A DNA stretch of 64,000 nucleotides. Source: Symploca sp. SIO3C6. Its GTDB lineage: Bacteria; Cyanobacteriota; Cyanobacteriia; Cyanobacteriales; Coleofasciculaceae. Position numbers and translations under genes: made by a program. Where the stretch lies: positions 248,001-312,000 of the forward strand of contig JAAHHJ010000001.1 of assembly GCA_010692425.1 (NCBI GenBank), in the 5' to 3' direction. This document shows, piece after piece, positions 20,101-29,628 of the stretch; within the stretch, counting starts at the first letter, position 1; every line of letters begins with the position of its first letter. The notes beneath the pieces were generated by a model that saw only the letters and a program-made list of their open reading frames with translations, was not told where the DNA came from and made no database searches.

Positions 20101-20513
20101 ATACGGTGATTGCTGACGCTGTGAATCTGGCATCTCGTTTGGAAGGGTTAACCAAGGTTTATGGAGCAGATATCTTAATTAGTGAACAAACTCTTGGTTT
20201 ACTCGATAACCAACAACAATACAGATGTCGATTTCTTGGTCGAGTAAAAGTCAAGGGTAAAACTCAAGCAGTAGGAGTTTTTGAAGTTTGCGATGCTAAT
20301 CCCCAGCAGTTGATGGAACTCAAGATGCAAACTTTGACTGAGTTTGAGAGGGGAGTAGAACTTTATGTCGAGAAGAAGTTTGCACAAGCGCAGCAGGTTT
20401 TTAAAAAAATTTGGCAAATCAATCAGCATGATCTGGTTACTAAACTTTATATAAAACGCTGTCAGAAAGCTAAAAGATTTGGAGTATCAGAATTTGATGT
20501 AGTCGTCGACTAG
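17115..20513 (+). CDS. Hybrid sensor: 7TM-DISM-like sensor, histidine kinase, receiver, class III adenylate cyclase
   Basis: GTG start; multiple TM helices; [15 protein letters not shown] (HisKA), [37 protein letters not shown] (HATPase), [17 protein letters not shown] (REC), [15 protein letters not shown] / [15 protein letters not shown] / [16 protein letters not shown] (cyclase). Confidence 0.92.
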   Translation: [1132 protein letters not shown]

Positions 20514-20686
20514 AGTTCGATTTTTGTAAGAACAGAGCGATCGCTCCCACTGGCGATATCAACACAAGTTAACAAGTAATTCAGCAATTGTCAGTCTGAC
20601 CAGAAAAACAGTTAATTTCCCCAATGAAAATAAAACTATATACTACTATCAGATAAACTGTTCCCATATCTACATGGTTTTTAGAA

Positions 20687-21109
20687 ATGTTTGTTAGCAC
20701 CACACAAGCAGCACATCTGATGGGTGTATCGGTGAGGCGAATACGCCAATTACTCTCCGGAGGCAGAATTCAAGGAGCCTTTAAGGCTGGCAAATTTTGG
20801 ATGATTCCTCTAGTAGGGGGAATGCCAAAAGTGAAAGAAGGAACAAGAGGCCCCAAAGCCAGTTGGTGCAGGCGTAAGCCTTCCCCTGTAACTATCATTC
20901 ATGTCAACCAGCAGACTATTCGCCAAAATCAAAAACAGGAAAAGCCGGCTCCAGTAATTAGCGTTAAGCGAGGAAAAAATAATAGGTATGGTCATGAGGT
21001 AGAAATCACTGGACCGTGCCGGGTGGTTTATCGACGTGACAATCCTAAGCCATGTGGGGCCAGGGTTTGGATTGAGACTCTCTTTCCAGTCGCAGTGTAC
21101 ACTCAATGA
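20687..21109 (+). CDS. Helix-turn-helix (MerR/excisionase-like) DNA-binding protein
   Basis: N-terminal STTQAAHLMGVSVRRIRQLLSGGRIQGAFKAGKFWMIP. Confidence 0.65.
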   Translation: MFVSTTQAAHLMGVSVRRIRQLLSGGRIQGAFKAGKFWMIPLVGGMPKVKEGTRGPKASWCRRKPSPVTIIHVNQQTIRQNQKQEKPAPVISVKRGKNNRYGHEVEITGPCRVVYRRDNPKPCGARVWIETLFPVAVYTQ

Positions 21110-21321
21110 GAATAGCGATCGCTTTGCGCTAGCTGAAGAAAAGTCAATCGCTTGAAGGCTAATGACTTATCAAAAATTCACACTTTCTCCCAAAAAATCT
21201 CCTAAAGTTTTAAGGTTCATTACAAAGTTATAAGAGTAGAACTTTGGTTGTGATACTTTCTACAGTTGGTTGCTTCTAGAAGAAGTTGACTAACAGCTGA
21301 GAGTTAGGGAAGGAGAACACT

Positions 21322-21537
21322 TTGGATTTGCATTCTACTCAAGCCCCACAAGATTTCGTTCGTGAAGATTTTAGTGAGTATGTGGCCGAGCTTCAGCTTC
21401 ACATGACGCTACAAGCTCGTAACTTAGTGCCGAATATTACCACAGCAGCAGATAGCCGAGAGCAGCTGCTACAGCAAACCCAAGCCAGTGTTGAAAAGCT
21501 AGTTTCACGACAAGCAATGTCAACTACCAATCCTTGA
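21322..21537 (+). CDS. Small hypothetical protein
   Basis: 71-aa ORF preceded by a ggaaggag RBS; ends tail-to-tail with the ORF at 21520. Confidence 0.5.
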   Translation: MDLHSTQAPQDFVREDFSEYVAELQLHMTLQARNLVPNITTAADSREQLLQQTQASVEKLVSRQAMSTTNP

Positions 21538-22593
21538 GCGTCGATTCACTGCTATCCAGGATTCGACATACTGTAGCGCTTCTTGCCAAACCTCATAGCC
21601 AAGGCGATTTAAATGTACCCCATCAGTAGTTAAGTTCCGCTGCATTTGGTCTTGTTTATCGACAAACCAACTGTTGAGATTGAGATAACCTGCGCCTTCT
21701 TGCTGAGCAATGAGTGCAATTTGTTGGTTGAGGTTACGAATACGCTGATTGGGAATTGCTTTTAACCTAGTGGGCAAAATCGACTGCACAATCACTTGAG
21801 ATTGGGGGTGATTCTGGCGCAAGCGCTGCACAATCTGGCGCATATTATCGAGAATTAGGCGATCACTTTTTCCTTGGCGCAAGTCATTAGTACCAGCCAT
21901 AACATAGATCGTATCAGGTCTAGTTTGGGAAAAGGCAGATAACCGATTGAGAACTTGACCAGAGTTTTCGCCAGAAATTGCTTGATTGAGCCAAAATTGA
22001 TTACCAGGGAGTTTTTCTGAGGGAAACCACAGGCTCAGGGAATCTCCAACTAAAATAGCTAAACGATTGGAACCCTGCCCAAAGCTTACTGCTTGGGCTT
22101 CCTCCTCTAGTAAACGCTGCCACTGTCGATAAGTAGGTTTGGCTAGAGTTTGTGTTTGAGAAGAACCTCCCCTTAGCCAAAATGACTGGAAACTATCAGC
22201 AGGTAAGCGGGTGTAAATCTTACCTGCTTTCAAGGCAGCTAATCTTTGATAATAGAGTTGACTTCCAGAGGCAGGGGAGGTCTTAGTATACTTTGATCTG
22301 GTCAAAGTTCGCTGATTTAACGGTTGTTGCTTGGTAGTATTAGCTAATACTGATGTCAGCCCCAATTGCTTTGTTCTCTTTGAGGAATAGTTGCTGAATT
22401 CAGGAGAGGTTATTACCTCAATCGATTTAATCACCCTTGTGACAACCGACTGTAAATTCCTTGCAGCACCGGCAGCTAACAAGGAGGAGAAGTTATCCGC
22501 TTGCTGTGGAGGTAATCCTGGAGTCGGCGGCACCGATAATGGTCCTGCTGCAAAGAAACCTGCTGCCAAGAGAAAAGGATCGCTCATTTGCAA
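21520..22593 (-). CDS. SGNH/GDSL-type hydrolase
   Basis: AILVGDSLSLWFP (block I), VMAGTNDLRQG (block III), TTDGVHLNRLGYEVW (block V). Confidence 0.88.
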   Translation of the reverse strand: MQMSDPFLLAAGFFAAGPLSVPPTPGLPPQQADNFSSLLAAGAARNLQSVVTRVIKSIEVITSPEFSNYSSKRTKQLGLTSVLANTTKQQPLNQRTLTRSKYTKTSPASGSQLYYQRLAALKAGKIYTRLPADSFQSFWLRGGSSQTQTLAKPTYRQWQRLLEEEAQAVSFGQGSNRLAILVGDSLSLWFPSEKLPGNQFWLNQAISGENSGQVLNRLSAFSQTRPDTIYVMAGTNDLRQGKSDRLILDNMRQIVQRLRQNHPQSQVIVQSILPTRLKAIPNQRIRNLNQQIALIAQQEGAGYLNLNSWFVDKQDQMQRNLTTDGVHLNRLGYEVWQEALQYVESWIAVNRRSRIGS

Positions 22594-22659
22594 AATAAGT
22601 TTGCTTACTTTTATTTTGACAGCAATTGTTGAGGACTCTCAGGAAGTTATAGGATTTAG

Positions 22660-22722
22660 AGCAAAACCCCCGTCTTTCAAGCGCCGGATGTAGCGATAGC
22701 ACTTTTAAGTGCGCGAAACACT
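22660..22722 (+). repeat. IS200/IS605-type left-end-like hairpin, copy 1
   Basis: gagcaaaacccccgtctttcaagcgccggatgtagcgatagcacttttaagtgcgcgaaac; stem GCACTT/AAGTGC; similar sequence at 43250-43311 and (reverse strand) 46845-46901. Confidence 0.6.
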
Positions 22723-22775
22723 TTGTAAGTAACTGATTTAATGGTACAATAGCAGTCATAAACACGGCAACATAA

Positions 22776-23878
22776 ATGTTAGTACTTGAGGCAAAACTAA
22801 TCGGCAAAAACTGGCAGTACGAACGGCTTGATGAAGCTATTCGCACTGGTCAGTTTGTTCGCAATAAATGCCTCGCCTATTGGATCCAATCATCGCGAGA
22901 TGAAAAAATTAATCGTAATAGGCTAAACAAGCTAGCATTAGAGCTGAGGAAAGAGTTTGAATGGGCTGGTAAGCTAAACTCACAAGCTGCTCAAGCCCAT
23001 GCAGAAAGGGCGTGGAGCGCTATCTCTAGGTTCTTTGACAACTGCAAGAAGAAGGTGCAAGGATTGAAAGGCTATCCCAAATTCAAGAAGAACTCTCGCT
23101 CTGTCGAGTATAAAACCACGGGATGGAACCTGTCAGAAGACAAGAAGAAGTTAACCTTAACTGACGACTTCAATGCTGGCACTTTCAAACTGAAAGGAAC
23201 TCGCGACTTAAGTTGGTACACCAAAAAGCAAATTAAGCGAGTTAGAATAGTCTGTCGTGCCAAAGGATATTTTGTTCAATTCTGTATAGATGTAGAGCGT
23301 TCTGAACCCTTGCCTAAAACTAACAAATTCGTGGGTATTGACTTAGGGATTAAAGAGTTCTACACCGACAGTAACGGTGAGGTTGTCAACAACCCCCGGT
23401 ACTTAAGGAAATCAGAACTGAGATTAAAAAGAAGGCAGCGACGGAAGTCTGCAAGAGTGAAAGGATCTTTGAATCGACTCAAAGCCATTAAGAAATTAGG
23501 TAGAGCGCACTTCAAGGTAAGTAGTCAGCGTAAAGATGGGAGCTGTTAAGACAGCCAAAACGCTAATCCAATCTAACGATATGGTGATCTATGAGGACTT
23601 GCAAGTGCGCAATATGGTGAAAAACCATAAGCTGGCGAAGTCGATATCTGACGCCTCGTGGTCAATGTTTACCGACTGGCTAGACTATTTCGGCAAGGTT
23701 CATGGGCGGATAGTATTTTCCGTCGCGCCCCACACCGACATCCCAAAACTGTTCTAACTGTGGGGAAAAGGTGTTGAAGAGTCTTAGTACAAGAACTCAT
23801 CAATGTCCTAAGTGCCAGACGGTATTAGATAGAGACCACAACGCCGCGATCAACATTCTCAAGCTTGGGTTGGGATGA
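22776..23878 (+). pseudogene. tnpB: IS200/IS605 family RNA-guided endonuclease TnpB, two frameshifts
   Basis: Frame 1 (22776-23549) has FVGIDLGIKEF; frame 2 (from ~23536) has AVKTAKTLIQSNDMVIYEDLQVRNMVKNHKLAKSISDASWSMF; frame 3 (from ~23730) has TSQNCSNCGEKV...HQCPKCQTVLDRDHNAAINILKLGLG stop. Frame changes near 23540 and 23735. Confidence 0.88.
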
Positions 23879-23921
23879 TGATAGAGTACCGCAGGGCATG
23901 CGGGAATTTGAGTGCGACCCA

Positions 23922-23972
23922 TCCGGAGGGGAGACCCACCTGGAGGGGAGACCCACCTGGAGGTGAGACCCA
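23922..23972. repeat. Three 17-bp tandem repeats downstream of the tnpB remnant
   Basis: tccggaggggagaccca / cctggaggggagaccca / cctggaggtgagaccca; followed by hairpin acttgtcgg-ttt-ccggcaagt. Confidence 0.75.
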
Positions 23973-24141
23973 CTTGTCGGTTTCCGGCAAGTGGAAAGCT
24001 CGCCTCGAAGGTTCCCGGCAGGTGGAAAGCTCCCCTCATAGGTTTCCTCCGGTAGGTCAAGCGCGCTCGCACGCTTGAGGAGAGCGGGGCCTCACCGCAG
24101 GGTGGAGAAATCCCTTCTGCTAAGTCCTCTCTAAGATTCAA

Positions 24142-24173
24142 GAATCCCCCTTTTAGAAAAAGGGGGAGTGTCA
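24142..24173 (+). repeat. IS200/IS605-type right-end-like hairpin
   Basis: AGAATCCCCCTTTTAGAAAAAGGGGGAGTGTCAA; same frame AGAATCCC[stem-loop]GGGAGTGTCAA occurs on the minus strand at ~33853-33887. Confidence 0.6.
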
Positions 24174-24314
24174 AGTGACCTATTCCTACACTTACCCGAT
24201 AGGGGGGAAGTGTAGGCTTCTCCTCCGGTCCAAGGGGATTAGCGTTTTATAGTGAAGCAACGCCCAACTCCACTTCGACAGTTCAACTGCGGTACTGGAA
24301 ATTCAGTTTCCTGA

Positions 24315-25823
24315 CTAGGAGACTCCTTCTCCGAAGTAAAGACGGCTTAACTCTGCTAGCGGAACTTCATTAGCAGGTTGTGGATCGAGAAAATAAGGAT
24401 GGATTGGGAGGAGTTCCTGTTGGGTGCGTGTCAATGGTAAAGACAGTATTTGCTCAATGTGGTTCAAGTATTCTTGGGCAGTAGCCTCCCAAGTATGATT
24501 CTCGAGGACATGTTTATGGGCAGATTGAGCAAAATCATCCCACTGCTGAGGGTTGCTCAGCAGTTGCTCCAAACCCCTAGCAATATCAGTAGGATCCTCT
24601 GGATCAACTAGCAATCCGTAATCCCGCTCTGGTTGTTGCAGGCTCTCAGTAATGCCGCCATTTTTGGTAACGACTACAGGTAATCCAGCTGCCGCAGCTT
24701 CTAAAGGTCCAAGGCCAAAAGGCTCAAATAGGGAAGTTAGGGCAAATACCGAACGACGCTTTGCCAAAAACCGATAAGTTGCCGCTAGTGCTGGTTGATC
24801 TGGCACACCAAAAGCACTGATTTTGCCCCAGAGGTTATGTTCTCTAATTACCTCGCGGATAGGATCGAGTACCATTTGTTCTGTCTGTTCATCCTTAGCC
24901 TCTTCCTGCAGAGGATTATCCATGCCCGCAGTAATCATCACCAGGTTAGCCAATTCTTGAAGTTTTTGGCTTCCAGCAAAGGCTTGCACCAAACCCAAGA
25001 GATTTTTCTTAGGAGCAAGTCGGCTCGATGCCAAAATTACAGGCAAATCCCGCCTTGATTCACTGATATCCCGTGCCAATCGCTTCAGAATTAGCTCGTA
25101 GGTAGCTTCTTCGTTATAGGCACGGCTTTTGGCGCTGAACATCGCTGGATCTACTCCTGGCGGGATGGCGGCAAAGCGAGTGTCATCATTAACATTGACT
25201 GCTTGACGATAAGCCTGATGAGTATATTGTTGGAAACGTTCCTGTCGCGTGTTGGTGATATTGAGAGCCGAGCGATTCATGCTCAAGCGTTCAACTAACA
25301 GGCGGTATCTGAATTTGTAGTAATCATCCATTTCCTCGAGATTATCGGCATTTACCTGCAGCTTATCCATCTTTTGAGCACCTAGGGAATGGGCGGTAAA
25401 GGTGAAAGGTAAACCGATTTCGTCTTCAATTAGAACCCCGCACAACCCACCATCACTATAGTGAGCAGTCATAGCATCCGGTGAATCGCCCTGCTGTTGA
25501 TAGAAGTTGAGGATATTAGGAACCCAATCTTGAACCAAATGCGACCAAAGTAATTCTTTGCGCAGAAATCCTGGTGGTCCAGCTGGCAAACGGACAATGC
25601 GGACGTTTTCGACCTCTGAATAAGCATCAAAAGGCTCAGCAAACTCTGGCCAGTCTGGATCAATAATTTGACGCGTGAGAATATCAACTTTGTTACCCTT
25701 GCGACCAAGGGCTAGGGCAACTTCCTTAACATAGACTAATTGACCTCCAAAATCTGGATGTTCTGTTATATAACTATCGTTTTTGTCGAAGTTACCCTGG
25801 GGGTTGAGAAATCCAATATACAT
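24315..25823 (-). CDS. Glycosyltransferase family 4, sucrose-phosphate synthase-like
   Basis: YIGFLNPQGNFDKNDSYITEHPDFGGQLVYVKEVALALGRKGNKVDILTR; SSRLAPKKNLLGLVQAF; EPFGLGPLEAAAAGLPVVVTKNGGITE. Confidence 0.85.
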   Translation of the reverse strand: MYIGFLNPQGNFDKNDSYITEHPDFGGQLVYVKEVALALGRKGNKVDILTRQIIDPDWPEFAEPFDAYSEVENVRIVRLPAGPPGFLRKELLWSHLVQDWVPNILNFYQQQGDSPDAMTAHYSDGGLCGVLIEDEIGLPFTFTAHSLGAQKMDKLQVNADNLEEMDDYYKFRYRLLVERLSMNRSALNITNTRQERFQQYTHQAYRQAVNVNDDTRFAAIPPGVDPAMFSAKSRAYNEEATYELILKRLARDISESRRDLPVILASSRLAPKKNLLGLVQAFAGSQKLQELANLVMITAGMDNPLQEEAKDEQTEQMVLDPIREVIREHNLWGKISAFGVPDQPALAATYRFLAKRRSVFALTSLFEPFGLGPLEAAAAGLPVVVTKNGGITESLQQPERDYGLLVDPEDPTDIARGLEQLLSNPQQWDDFAQSAHKHVLENHTWEATAQEYLNHIEQILSLPLTRTQQELLPIHPYFLDPQPANEVPLAELSRLYFGEGVS

Positions 25824-25989
25824 CGCGGGATTCCTGTACAGACTCCTTGTTTTCAGGTAGTTTACCTTTTAGTGCGTTAGATCAGATCAAATACGTCCCA
25901 ATTTAGATTTAGAGACTAGCATCAACTTTTCCTAGTCAGTAGGGGAACTCCAAGCAATAAATTATCTAATTGACCAGAGAAACCCGACA

Positions 25990-27210
25990 TTAACTGGTAA
26001 TGATTTTTTTCCACAAGTCTTGATACTCCGATGAATTAGACAAGGGTTTGAGAAAATCACTCTTATTGAGTTTGTCAGCATCTGGTAGGAGTAGGTGATC
26101 ATTTTGTAGTTCTTTTGGTAGTTGCTCTGTCTCCTTTGGCTTGAAGAGGATTGGTGAAGCAGCATGGCTAAGTCGAGTAATGGCAGTTGCTATCTCTTGT
26201 TGCCAACAAAAATTAATCCACTCCTGGGTTAGAGACTTTTGCTGTAGTTGATCTTCAGAGTTAGGCTCGGCAGCTAAAGATTTTGGTTTCACCCACAAGT
26301 CTGCCCACATAACTGTTCCCGACTCAGGAAAAACTGCCTCAAGGCGATGATCACGTGCAACAATTGGCTCGATATCAGTAGACCAACCGACTGCTACCCA
26401 GGTATCACCTAAAAGCAGGGGTTGTAAATAGTTGTCAGAGCTGTAAAATTTAATTTGTTTATGTAGCGCTTGTAGCTCTGTTTCCAGACCTGGCACTTTA
26501 CTCAAATCGCTATGGTTGTAGGAAAAGCCCAGTTTCTTCAAGGTCAAGCCGATAAATTCTCGCGACTGGTCTAGCATAGAAATGCGCCCGCGCAAGCTTG
26601 GATTCCACAAATCACTCCAATCTTTGGGTAGATCTAAATTTTCGGATTTAAATTTATCGCGGCGATAGGCGATCAGTGTACTCCCCCAACGGTAAGGTGC
26701 CCCCCAGAGTTTAACATACTCACTTACCTCATTTTTTTGATTATTGGGTGTTGCACCCTCTTGATTGATTACGACCAACTTTTGCAATCGCTCTGGCAGA
26801 TGCTGCCAATTTGAGTCCTGTTTGAGACTCAAAGGTTCAATCAGTTCTGCCTCGATTGCTTGTACCAACCAGTAGTCTCCCAAGGTAACAAGGTTAGTTG
26901 GCGCTGTTGTTCTAGTTCCCATGAAAGGCAAAAAATCTAATAACCTTTGCTGCTGGATGTTGGAGTTTTGACCTTCCTGTTTCCAGGTTTCCAGGCGCTC
27001 GAATGTATCTTGTAACTGTTTGGCTACATCAAAATCGAGAGTTGCTCTTTGGTGCAGTTGCTTAAATCTATTTAACAACTGAACAGGGATTGAATCTTGC
27101 AAAAGCAGCACTTTCAAATGTTCCTGTTGTCGGCTACTACAAGAAGACGCCAACTGACTCACAGCTAAGCTAGCGCTACCCAACAGAAAAGACCGTCGCT
27201 TAATCATCAC
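25990..27210 (-). CDS. ABC transporter extracellular substrate-binding protein (PotD-like)
   Basis: Secretion-like N-terminus (RRSFLLGSASLAVSQLASSCSS), periplasmic binding features (WGAPYRWGSTLIAYRRDKF, VAVGWSTDIEPIVARD). Confidence 0.75.
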   Translation of the reverse strand: MMIKRRSFLLGSASLAVSQLASSCSSRQQEHLKVLLLQDSIPVQLLNRFKQLHQRATLDFDVAKQLQDTFERLETWKQEGQNSNIQQQRLLDFLPFMGTRTTAPTNLVTLGDYWLVQAIEAELIEPLSLKQDSNWQHLPERLQKLVVINQEGATPNNQKNEVSEYVKLWGAPYRWGSTLIAYRRDKFKSENLDLPKDWSDLWNPSLRGRISMLDQSREFIGLTLKKLGFSYNHSDLSKVPGLETELQALHKQIKFYSSDNYLQPLLLGDTWVAVGWSTDIEPIVARDHRLEAVFPESGTVMWADLWVKPKSLAAEPNSEDQLQQKSLTQEWINFCWQQEIATAITRLSHAASPILFKPKETEQLPKELQNDHLLLPDADKLNKSDFLKPLSNSSEYQDLWKKIITS

Positions 27211-27476
27211 AAGTAGGAATTAGAGGGCACGATAGTAACCCATATGCCAGAATCGAAATATTCAGGGAGGACTACGCTGAACATCAGGAAAAAATCAGGA
27301 GAAAATCAGGAGATTTGATTTAAAACTCAATTTTTACCAATTTAATAGCAAATAATTAGCCAAGATCCTGATCAACCCCTGTTCTCAAATAGTTAAATGA
27401 ATCAGCAATCAACGTTAATTACACTTTAATTTGACTAGCATAACAAAGTAAATCAGTTAAAGTAATCAGGAATCAG

Positions 27477-27857
27477 ATGGATGTAGTTCAAAAGCAAATC
27501 ATTGCTTTAACTCATAAAGTTGATGCGCTCTATCAAATTATCGAGCAGCTTAATAGTCAAATAACTCAGTGTATGTCCCAAATTGGACAAAACTCGCAAT
27601 TGGAATCTGGTAACTTAGCTTCAGCCCCTAACTCTAGAGGGTCTTCCTATCAAAGTCCCAGCCTCCTGAAATCAGTGATGGAACATAAGGACATCCTGGT
27701 TGATGGCACTAATGGATTGAGTTCTTCTTACCAAAACAGCGAGAATACTTTGTCGGCTGATGTTCAAGTGCAACGTCTGACTGCCCAGCTGACGGCAGCT
27801 TACAATCGTATTGCTGCTCTCGAAGAACAATTACTAGCCAGAAGAATTCATTCTTAA
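27477..27857 (+). CDS. Small coiled-coil hypothetical protein
   Basis: 126-aa ORF with heptad-like segments at N- and C-termini. Confidence 0.55.
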   Translation: MDVVQKQIIALTHKVDALYQIIEQLNSQITQCMSQIGQNSQLESGNLASAPNSRGSSYQSPSLLKSVMEHKDILVDGTNGLSSSYQNSENTLSADVQVQRLTAQLTAAYNRIAALEEQLLARRIHS

Positions 27858-28178
27858 GTGCAGTGCCTGAGCAGCTTTGTAGAGTAGTCCCTTCGCTGCC
27901 TAGGGTAGGGCTTGACGCACCACGCTTTGCCCCTAGGTTTAGGTTAAGGTGATTTTGGGCGCTAACATCAATTGTTTAGACTTGAAAGAGCTCTATTGCT
28001 ACTGGAGATTTCGCCATCCTCAATGCTGGTAGTGTGACTTGTCAAGTGATTGCCTTGAAGTACCCACCATTGTGAGTTCTCGCCACGCCCGATAGCGGAG
28101 CATGAGATGCTTCTTTGAGTTATGGGACTATAGCCGTGCGTAATATGTAATATAACGGGAAACTTCTAGCCGGACAAG

Positions 28179-29372
28179 TTAACTTTGAGAGTATCGAGCT
28201 AACAAGGACTCAATCGCCGCAAGTAATTGAACTTGACTCCAGTCTTGGTAAAGATGAGCAGCAATTGCGCATCCTCCAGCACCAACACCTTCTTTTACAT
28301 ATCCCTGCTCATAAGCCCTGAGTTGAGGATAGCCAGACTTAGCAAAACTTAACTCTGTTGCCAAAAGCGGCACATCACCAACCTCTGTTGCTAATCCGAC
28401 AGTGTCACCAGTAGGATCCTCAGCTACCCAGCGAGTCGTACCCACTACTACTTGTGTAGGCTGCCATTCCAGAGCCGAAGAAAAAGCCCTGTTTGCTTGA
28501 TATTTTGCTGATGTCGCACTTTCCCCATCATCCTCTTCTGCACGCCCCAATGCCTGCGCTAGGGCATAAACCGCCAGCATTTGTGTACCTCCAGCTAGTA
28601 AGACTCCACAGTTGCGACTAGCAGTAATTGTCATCGCTGCTGCCACAATTTGCATTGGGTCTCCTACTGACGCTACTAACTGTAGTGGATTGCATTTTGG
28701 TGGTAAAACTTGGGATTGAGACTGTAAATCCCAAAGACCAGCGCGTTTTAAGCCAAGTTGCACAAGTTCCCACTTTTGGGCATGATTACATTGAGAGTGG
28801 CTACTATTAACCTTACCAACAGCGTCAATGCCCAAACCCGTTAGGACACTTAGAGCTGTTGTCGTCCCTCCCACTACGCACTCGCTGATGAGCAGATAGC
28901 TGCCAGTAGCAATAGCAGCCAGTTTTTGCCCCCACTCTAAGCCTTGTTCAAACAGCTCATAAACTGTGTTGAGAGGTAGAGCTGTACCAGTCGAGAGACA
29001 TAAAGCCGGAGCACCGCCTAATTCAATTGCCGGAACTGTCGGTTGATGAGGTAAACCAGCATTAAACAGATAGACGGGGAGATTAAATGCTTCAACGACT
29101 GCGCGGGAAATTAGTACAGGGGATACTCCCAACTCTAGAGGTGGTAAGGGATATTGAGGTTGTGAGCTTACCCCATTGACTAAAAATTCAGCATCGGCAA
29201 GGGCAGTATATTGACGGGCACTAGGAGTGGCACCGGCGGCAGAGATACCTGGAATCAAACCTGTGGCAGTAAATCCTAAGATGCAAGCGATAACTGGTGG
29301 GCGTTTCTGATACTGCTGCAACCATTGATGTCCCTGCTTTAGGTTAGTATAAACTCGGATCATTTTTAACAA
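28179..29372 (-). CDS. CobT-like (nicotinate-nucleotide-dimethylbenzimidazole phosphoribosyltransferase-related) protein
   Basis: GISAAGATPSARQYTALADAEFLVNG, ISECVVGGTTTALSVLTGLGIDAVGKVNSSH, ELSFAKSGYPQLRAYEQGYVKEGVGAGG. Confidence 0.8.
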   Translation of the reverse strand: MLKMIRVYTNLKQGHQWLQQYQKRPPVIACILGFTATGLIPGISAAGATPSARQYTALADAEFLVNGVSSQPQYPLPPLELGVSPVLISRAVVEAFNLPVYLFNAGLPHQPTVPAIELGGAPALCLSTGTALPLNTVYELFEQGLEWGQKLAAIATGSYLLISECVVGGTTTALSVLTGLGIDAVGKVNSSHSQCNHAQKWELVQLGLKRAGLWDLQSQSQVLPPKCNPLQLVASVGDPMQIVAAAMTITASRNCGVLLAGGTQMLAVYALAQALGRAEEDDGESATSAKYQANRAFSSALEWQPTQVVVGTTRWVAEDPTGDTVGLATEVGDVPLLATELSFAKSGYPQLRAYEQGYVKEGVGAGGCAIAAHLYQDWSQVQLLAAIESLLARYSQS

Positions 29373-29388
29373 ATGCTAACAGAGTATT

Positions 29389-29628
29389 TTGATCCTGAAT
29401 GTGACTGTTGATGAAATCTTAAGTGATCCACTCAAATATCTGCGCCAAGTAGAAGCAGGTGAAACTCTTGTCATTGTTTGCTTCAATCAACCGATCGCTG
29501 AACTTAGACCTATTGCCAGTAGTAAGAAATTAAGACCATTTGGTTTGTGTGCAGGCGAATTTAGAACTCCAGATGATTTCGATGCTCCTTTACCTGAAGA
29601 CATTCTCTCTTCCTTCGAGGGCACATGA
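29389..29628 (+). CDS. Phd/YefM-type antitoxin
   Basis: TVDEILSDPLKYLRQVEAGETLVIVCFNQPIAELRPI. Confidence 0.8.
   Translation: MILNVTVDEILSDPLKYLRQVEAGETLVIVCFNQPIAELRPIASSKKLRPFGLCAGEFRTPDDFDAPLPEDILSSFEGT

Noticed and set aside
21113-21130. GCGATCGC palindromes considered as regulatory sites
   Set aside because: HIP1 octamer, abundant throughout cyanobacterial genomes and seen many times in this window.
22391-22693. 100-aa + strand ORF overlapping the SGNH hydrolase
   Set aside because: Antisense to a well-supported CDS and no recognisable motif.
23800-24174. 124-aa minus strand ORF over the tnpB 3' region
   Set aside because: Antisense to the TnpB zinc-ribbon end and the repeat block; repetitive composition reflects the 17-bp repeats.
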